Both the position numbers and the translations under genes were made by a program. Below, in pieces: positions 60,381-64,000 of a DNA stretch of 64,000 bases; positions within the stretch are counted from its first letter, which is position 1, and each line of letters begins with the position of its first letter. The notes beneath the pieces are model-generated. The model was not told the DNA's origin and ran no database searches. It was given only the letters and a program-made list of their open reading frames with translations. This DNA is from Winogradskyella ouciana (lineage in GTDB: Bacteria; Bacteroidota; Bacteroidia; Flavobacteriales; Flavobacteriaceae), in assembly GCF_009709615.1 (NCBI RefSeq), contig NZ_WJYA01000001.1, forward strand, positions 100,930-164,929, written 5' to 3'.

Positions 60381-61610
60381 ATGCCTTTCCATATATCATT
60401 TAAGGATAATGTTAGACCAAAAAATCTGGCTGTAAAACTTAGTTCTAAAGGTGAACAATCTGTAGTAAAAGGTCATCCTTGGGTGTTTTCAAATAGCATT
60501 GTAAAGATTAATGATGATGCAAAGACAGGAGATTTAGCAATTATATTCAGCAAAAACAAGAATAAGGTTATAGGCTTTGGATTATACGACGATAATTCAC
60601 CAATCCGTATTAAGATGATTCACAATGCGGAAACCAAAGCGGAAATTAATACAGATTTCTTTCACCAAAAAATAGAACTGGCTTATAACAAAAGGTTAGA
60701 GCTACTGGAAACCAATACCAATAGTTATAGACTGTTATTTGGCGAAAATGATGGTTTTCCAGGCTTAATAGCAGATGTTTATGATTCCGTTTTGGTCGTA
60801 AAATTATATTCCGAAATATGGCTTCCTTATTTAGAACCTATAGTAAAAAGTTTGCAACAAGTTTCTATGACAAAAACCATAGTGATGCGTTTGAGTAGGA
60901 ATCTTCAAAACAGTAAAAATCATAACCTTGAAGATGGTAAGGTAATCTATGGTGATTTAGAAAATGAGGTTGTAGAGTTTAAAGAGCATGGAGTTAAATT
61001 TTCTGCCAACGTGATAAAGGGCCATAAAACAGGTTACTTTTTAGACCACAGGCATAATAGAAAAAGAGTAGGCGAGTTAAGCTCGCACAAAACAGTTTTG
61101 GATGTATTTTCTTATGCAGGTGGATTTTCTGTACATGCATTAGCTAATGGAGCAACTGAAGTCACAAGCTTGGACATAAGCAAGCAAGCACTAGAAATCG
61201 CTTTAGAAAATGGAAGCTTGAACGACTATTCAGGACTTCATAAAACCATTGTAGGTGATGCTTTTACCGAAATGAAAAAATTGATTAAGAGAGGCAAACG
61301 TTATGATGTCGTTGTAATCGACCCACCAAGTTTCGCCAAACAAAAATCTGACGTAGAACTGGCAAAGAAAAAGTACGCACAGTTGGCATCACTAGGAGAG
61401 AAGCTCACAGCAAAGAAAGGATTGCTGGTATTGGCATCTTGCTCCTCAAGAGTTCTGGCACAATCTTTTTTTGACTTAAATAGCAGAGTGTTAAATGAAC
61501 AATCCAGACTTTTCGAAACCGCTCTAAAAACCCAGCACGATGTTGATCATCCGATTTCATTTCCAGAAGGAGCTTATCTAAAATGTGGATACTATAGATT
61601 TTTAGAGTAA
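60381..61610 (+). CDS. RlmI-like class I rRNA methyltransferase
   Basis: A 409-residue methyltransferase of the RlmI/YccW type (23S rRNA m5C in E. coli). It has an N-terminal PUA domain (LAVKLSSKGEQSVVKGHPWVFSNSIVKI), a linker, and a SAM-binding Rossmann fold (VLDVFSYAGGFSVHALANGATEVTSLDISKQAL, IVGDAFTEMKKLIKRGKRYDVVVIDPPSFAKQKS). The catalytic Cys region is LVLASCSSRV. The start is the ATG at 60381. It is transcribed alone. Confidence 0.93.
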   Translation: MPFHISFKDNVRPKNLAVKLSSKGEQSVVKGHPWVFSNSIVKINDDAKTGDLAIIFSKNKNKVIGFGLYDDNSPIRIKMIHNAETKAEINTDFFHQKIELAYNKRLELLETNTNSYRLLFGENDGFPGLIADVYDSVLVVKLYSEIWLPYLEPIVKSLQQVSMTKTIVMRLSRNLQNSKNHNLEDGKVIYGDLENEVVEFKEHGVKFSANVIKGHKTGYFLDHRHNRKRVGELSSHKTVLDVFSYAGGFSVHALANGATEVTSLDISKQALEIALENGSLNDYSGLHKTIVGDAFTEMKKLIKRGKRYDVVVIDPPSFAKQKSDVELAKKKYAQLASLGEKLTAKKGLLVLASCSSRVLAQSFFDLNSRVLNEQSRLFETALKTQHDVDHPISFPEGAYLKCGYYRFLE

Positions 61611-61617
61611 AAAGTAT

Positions 61618-61648
61618 TATGCATGCATAGTAATTATTAGTATATTTG
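61618..61648 (+). promoter_or_regulatory. Candidate promoter of the nitronate monooxygenase-like gene
   Basis: TATG, 19 bases, then a perfect TATATTTG box, 18 bases before the ATG at 61667. Confidence 0.5.
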
Positions 61649-61666
61649 CTCAAATCAATTTCTGGC

Positions 61667-62614
61667 ATGAGTACTCAACTAACCCAACTCCTAAACATAA
61701 AATACCCAATCATACAAGCACCAATGTTCTTGGTGTCTAACGTGGCTATGGTTACTGAAGCGATGAAAGCTGGTATTGCAGGTTGTATTCCTGCGTTGAA
61801 TTACAGAACACTTGAAGAGTTAAGAGATGCCATAAAAGAACTGAAAGCAAATAAGGTTGAAGGAGGTTCTTTTGGTTTCAACTTAATTGTGAATAAATCT
61901 AATATTAAATACAAAGGACAATTAGAAGTCATTTGTGAAGAAGGTTGTGATTTTATTATTACCTCTTTGGGAAGTCCAGAGGAAACTATCAGACAAGCAC
62001 ATGCCGTTGGTATTAAGGTATTCTGCGATGTAACGGATTTAAAGTTCGCCAAAAAAGTGGAAAGCCTTGGAGCTGATGCAGCCATTGCTGTAAATAATGA
62101 AGCAGGTGGTCATAGAGGAAATTTATCTCCAGAAGATTTGACGAGTTTATTAAACAAGGAATTATCCATTCCCATAATTTCTGCTGGTGGAGTAGGATGT
62201 AAAGAAGATATTGATAAAATGTTGAGTTATGGAGCAGCAGGCGTTTCTGTTGGAAGTCCATTTATTGCTTCAATTGAAGCTGGTGTCACTGACGAATACA
62301 AACAAGCTTGTGTAGATTATGGTGCTGATGATATTATAATGACCGAACGTATTTCTGGTACTCCATGTACAGTTATCAACACGCCTTATGTTCAGAAAAT
62401 TGGCACTAAAGCCACTTGGATTGAAAATCTACTGAACAAAAATCGAAAACTAAAAAAATGGGTGAAGATGATTCGTTTTTCCATGGGAATGAAAGCAACA
62501 GAAAAAGCCGCTAAAAAAGCGACTTATAAAACAGTGTGGGTTGCAGGACCAAGTATTGAGCATACTAAGGAAATCCTTCCTGTAAAAGATATTGTTGCGA
62601 AACTTATAAATTAA
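61667..62614 (+). CDS. NAD(P)H-dependent flavin oxidoreductase (nitronate monooxygenase-like)
   Basis: A 315-residue FMN TIM-barrel enzyme of the 2-nitropropane dioxygenase family. Motifs are YPIIQAPMFLVSN (FMN phosphate end), SFGFNLIVNKSN, GADAAIAVNNEAGGHRGNL (catalytic His) and PIISAGGVGCKEDIDKMLSYGAAGVSVGSPFIASIEA. It may detoxify nitronates or act as a quinone/enoyl reductase; family members are hard to separate by sequence. The ATG at 61667 is preferred over 61646, which overlaps the -7 box. Its 3' end overlaps the convergent gene by 11 bases. Confidence 0.9.
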   Translation: MSTQLTQLLNIKYPIIQAPMFLVSNVAMVTEAMKAGIAGCIPALNYRTLEELRDAIKELKANKVEGGSFGFNLIVNKSNIKYKGQLEVICEEGCDFIITSLGSPEETIRQAHAVGIKVFCDVTDLKFAKKVESLGADAAIAVNNEAGGHRGNLSPEDLTSLLNKELSIPIISAGGVGCKEDIDKMLSYGAAGVSVGSPFIASIEAGVTDEYKQACVDYGADDIIMTERISGTPCTVINTPYVQKIGTKATWIENLLNKNRKLKKWVKMIRFSMGMKATEKAAKKATYKTVWVAGPSIEHTKEILPVKDIVAKLIN

Positions 62615-62966
62615 GCAGCGCTAATTCTTCCTCTAGCTTTTTTTTCTTTTGTTTACCAGTAAAAATATTGAAGGTGTAACTGGCAGTAAGACCACCTAAC
62701 ATCGTTGCTACTAATTCGCTCGTATCAAACTTGCCACTAATAATATTACCGTCATAGAATTCTTTAGAAAACCCAGCTAGAGAAGAAAGTCCGAAACTGT
62801 ACCAAAAGGCCTTACTTTTACTTTTTGTTTTAGAATACACTAGGGCATATGTTCCGCTAGATATGGCTGCACCCACTGCAAAATGTAAGCCATCATCTTC
62901 TAGAGTGACTTGCGATAAACTTAGATTAAAAAATGCAAAAGCAAGTAACGTAATAATAATTTTCAT
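62604..62966 (-). CDS. Small exported YfiM/DUF2279-like protein
   Basis: A 120-residue protein with a signal peptide (MKIIITLLAFAFFNLSLSQ). The core LHFAVGAAISSGTYALVYSKT, FWYSFGLSSLAGFSKEFYDG and ATMLGGLTASYTFNI shows the H-F and GxxKExyD pattern seen in YfiM/DUF2279 and VanZ-like small membrane proteins, with two weak helices. The function is unknown. The basic tail (FTGKQKKKKLEEELALLNL) overlaps the convergent gene by 11 bases. Confidence 0.75.
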   Translation of the reverse strand: MKIIITLLAFAFFNLSLSQVTLEDDGLHFAVGAAISSGTYALVYSKTKSKSKAFWYSFGLSSLAGFSKEFYDGNIISGKFDTSELVATMLGGLTASYTFNIFTGKQKKKKLEEELALLNL

Positions 62967-63139
62967 GATTGGTTGGTTGATTGAGCGTAAAGTAATCTTT
63001 TATAGATTAATCTTTTAGTATAATCGTTAGAGCTTATATTTATACGATTAAATGGTAAGACTATATTTCTTTTTTCATTCAGAGATGATGACATTTTTAT
63101 TTCTCTACGATGCAATGGTAAACTACAAAACCGCTCATC

Positions 63140-64000
63140 ATGAAAACCCTAAAATTTCTTTTCATTTGTTTTTGCATTAATTTATCATTCTCCCAAGTGG
63201 GTATTGGTACAACTAATCCTGATGCTTCATCAATGTTGGATATTGAAAGTACCACCTCAGGTTTATTGATTCCAAGAATGACAGAGTCAGATCGGCTTGC
63301 CATAGCATCACCAGCCGAAGGACTTATGATATATCAAACCAATTTTTCTTCTGGTTTTTGGTTTTATGATGGTTCTAGTTGGAATCAATTGACCTTTGGG
63401 GCTTCTGGTGAGTTTCAAAGTATCGGAGGAATTGTTCAAAATACTACCAATATTGGTAGCGATGATTTTGTATTTGGAAGTACAACTTTATCAGGTTCAG
63501 GCTCACGATTCTTTTTTGATAAGAGTAAAGGTGCCTTTAGAGCAGGGCAAGCTTTAGGAAGTGAATGGGATGATATTAATGTAGGAAATAATTCTACAGC
63601 TCTAGGTTCAGGAAATACAGCCTCAGGTGATGGAAGCTTCGCCTTTGGTCAGTTTGCGATAGCTTCGGGCTCAGGTTCGGTGTCATTTTCTGGCAGCAAC
63701 GCAGCAGGCAGCCAAAGTCTGGCAGGTATCAACAGTGCGACATCGGGAACTTTTGCAATAGCATTGCAAGGCGGTAATGCTACTGAAGAGTCCAGTATTT
63801 CAATAGGACCAAATTCATCATCAGAAGCTCAAGAGGGCATCGCTATAGGAAGCTCAAGCACAGTATCGGCATCGGCAACCAATGGCTTGGCATTAGGTTC
63901 ATCCAACTCGGTCACTGCTGCCAACGGAACGGCCATTGGCTACAATAATACAGCCTCAGGTGATGGAAGCTTCGCCTTTGGTCAGTTTGCGATAGCTGGG
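63140..64000 (+). CDS. YadA-like head-repeat surface protein, N-terminal part (runs off the window)
   Basis: The frame is open from the ATG at 63140 to the last base (287 codons, no stop). A signal peptide [19 protein letters not shown] is followed by [33 protein letters not shown], a module common at the start of flavobacterial surface and tail-fibre-like proteins. The rest is Ser/Gly/Ala-rich with repeats of the trimeric autotransporter head type ([73 protein letters not shown]). It is probably an adhesin with a C-terminal anchor, often an intramolecular-chaperone domain, beyond the window. Codon use is more GC-rich after about 63600. Confidence 0.85.
   Translation, partial: MKTLKFLFICFCINLSFSQVGIGTTNPDASSMLDIESTTSGLLIPRMTESDRLAIASPAEGLMIYQTNFSSGFWFYDGSSWNQLTFGASGEFQSIGGIVQNTTNIGSDDFVFGSTTLSGSGSRFFFDKSKGAFRAGQALGSEWDDINVGNNSTALGSGNTASGDGSFAFGQFAIASGSGSVSFSGSNAAGSQSLAGINSATSGTFAIALQGGNATEESSISIGPNSSSEAQEGIAIGSSSTVSASATNGLALGSSNSVTAANGTAIGYNNTASGDGSFAFGQFAIAG
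63614..63664 (+). repeat. 51-base perfect repeat in the adhesin-like gene (copy 1; copy 2 at 63947-63997)
   Basis: AATACAGCCTCAGGTGATGG and the following 31 bases recur without change at 63947-63997, exactly 333 bases (111 codons) later. Both copies read [17 protein letters not shown]. This suggests a long tandem unit. Confidence 0.85.

Noticed and set aside
63097..63303. Open frame on the minus strand
   Set aside because: It overlaps the signal peptide and first module of the adhesin-like gene, which is clearly the real gene on the plus strand.
1..64000. tRNA, rRNA, insertion sequence with transposase, prophage or replication origin
   Set aside because: None could be supported; the gaps between genes are short and occupied by repeats, promoters or terminators.

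Overview
The window looks like chromosome from a low-GC marine-type member of the Flavobacteriaceae (Bacteroidota). Supporting signs are a type IX secretion C-terminal sorting domain on a large FG-GAP protein, promoters of the Bacteroidota type (a TTG box, 19 bases, then TAnnTTTG), the [10 protein letters not shown] variant of DnaK, many small lipoproteins, and several families of short palindromic repeats between genes. No tRNA, rRNA, CRISPR array, transposase or prophage was seen. The species cannot be named from this sequence alone.

Layout. 1-9460: the 3' part of katG, an ankyrin protein, a 2-Cys peroxiredoxin, an NhaC-type antiporter, a DUF457-like membrane protein, a trans-sulfuration-type PLP enzyme divergent from an Lrp regulator, a CPBP protease, a Tat-exported ankyrin protein and a beta-barrel protein. 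9467-18666: lpd, a GYF-like protein, an ECF sigma factor with a 57-residue partner and an MscS-like channel, a DEAD-box helicase (DEVD variant), pabB, a sigma-region-4-like protein and tilS. 18714-31226: adenine deaminase, then an apparently complete reductive pyrimidine degradation operon. This comprises an NCS1 base transporter, PreTA dihydropyrimidine dehydrogenase, dihydropyrimidinase, beta-ureidopropionase, beta-alanine aminotransferase and malonate-semialdehyde dehydrogenase, leading from uracil or thymine to acetyl- or propionyl-CoA. Two unrelated small genes (GxxExxY and four-helix-bundle), each wrapped in its own repeats, sit inside this operon.

31334-45061: a CocE-type hydrolase lipoprotein, a YheT-type hydrolase, the FG-GAP/T9SS protein, and comM. 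An AT-rich unknown gene follows comM, and behind it lies a second, diverged copy of the comM 3' end. Next comes a 5-oxoproline operon (DUF2891 lipoprotein, Nramp-like transporter lacking the metal motifs, pxpABC). 45150-53548: a 7TM protein plus sensor kinase pair, an RluA-type pseudouridine synthase, panB, an NTF2-like protein, serine dehydratase, a collagen-like lipoprotein and dnaK.

53761-60162 is the most unusual block. Five co-directional genes (BKACE, two GNAT-like paralogues, two ATP-grasp paralogues) converge on a CapK/PaaK-like adenylate-forming enzyme and a NeuD/PglD-like acyltransferase. I read it as a candidate uncharacterised acyl/aminoacyl modification pathway, probably for a surface glycan or lipid; this is inference. 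The window ends with an RlmI-type methyltransferase, a nitronate monooxygenase-like enzyme, a small exported protein and the start of a large repetitive adhesin-like protein cut by the window edge.

Short repeats recur throughout. Some have been absorbed in frame into tilS, pabB and the adenine deaminase gene.
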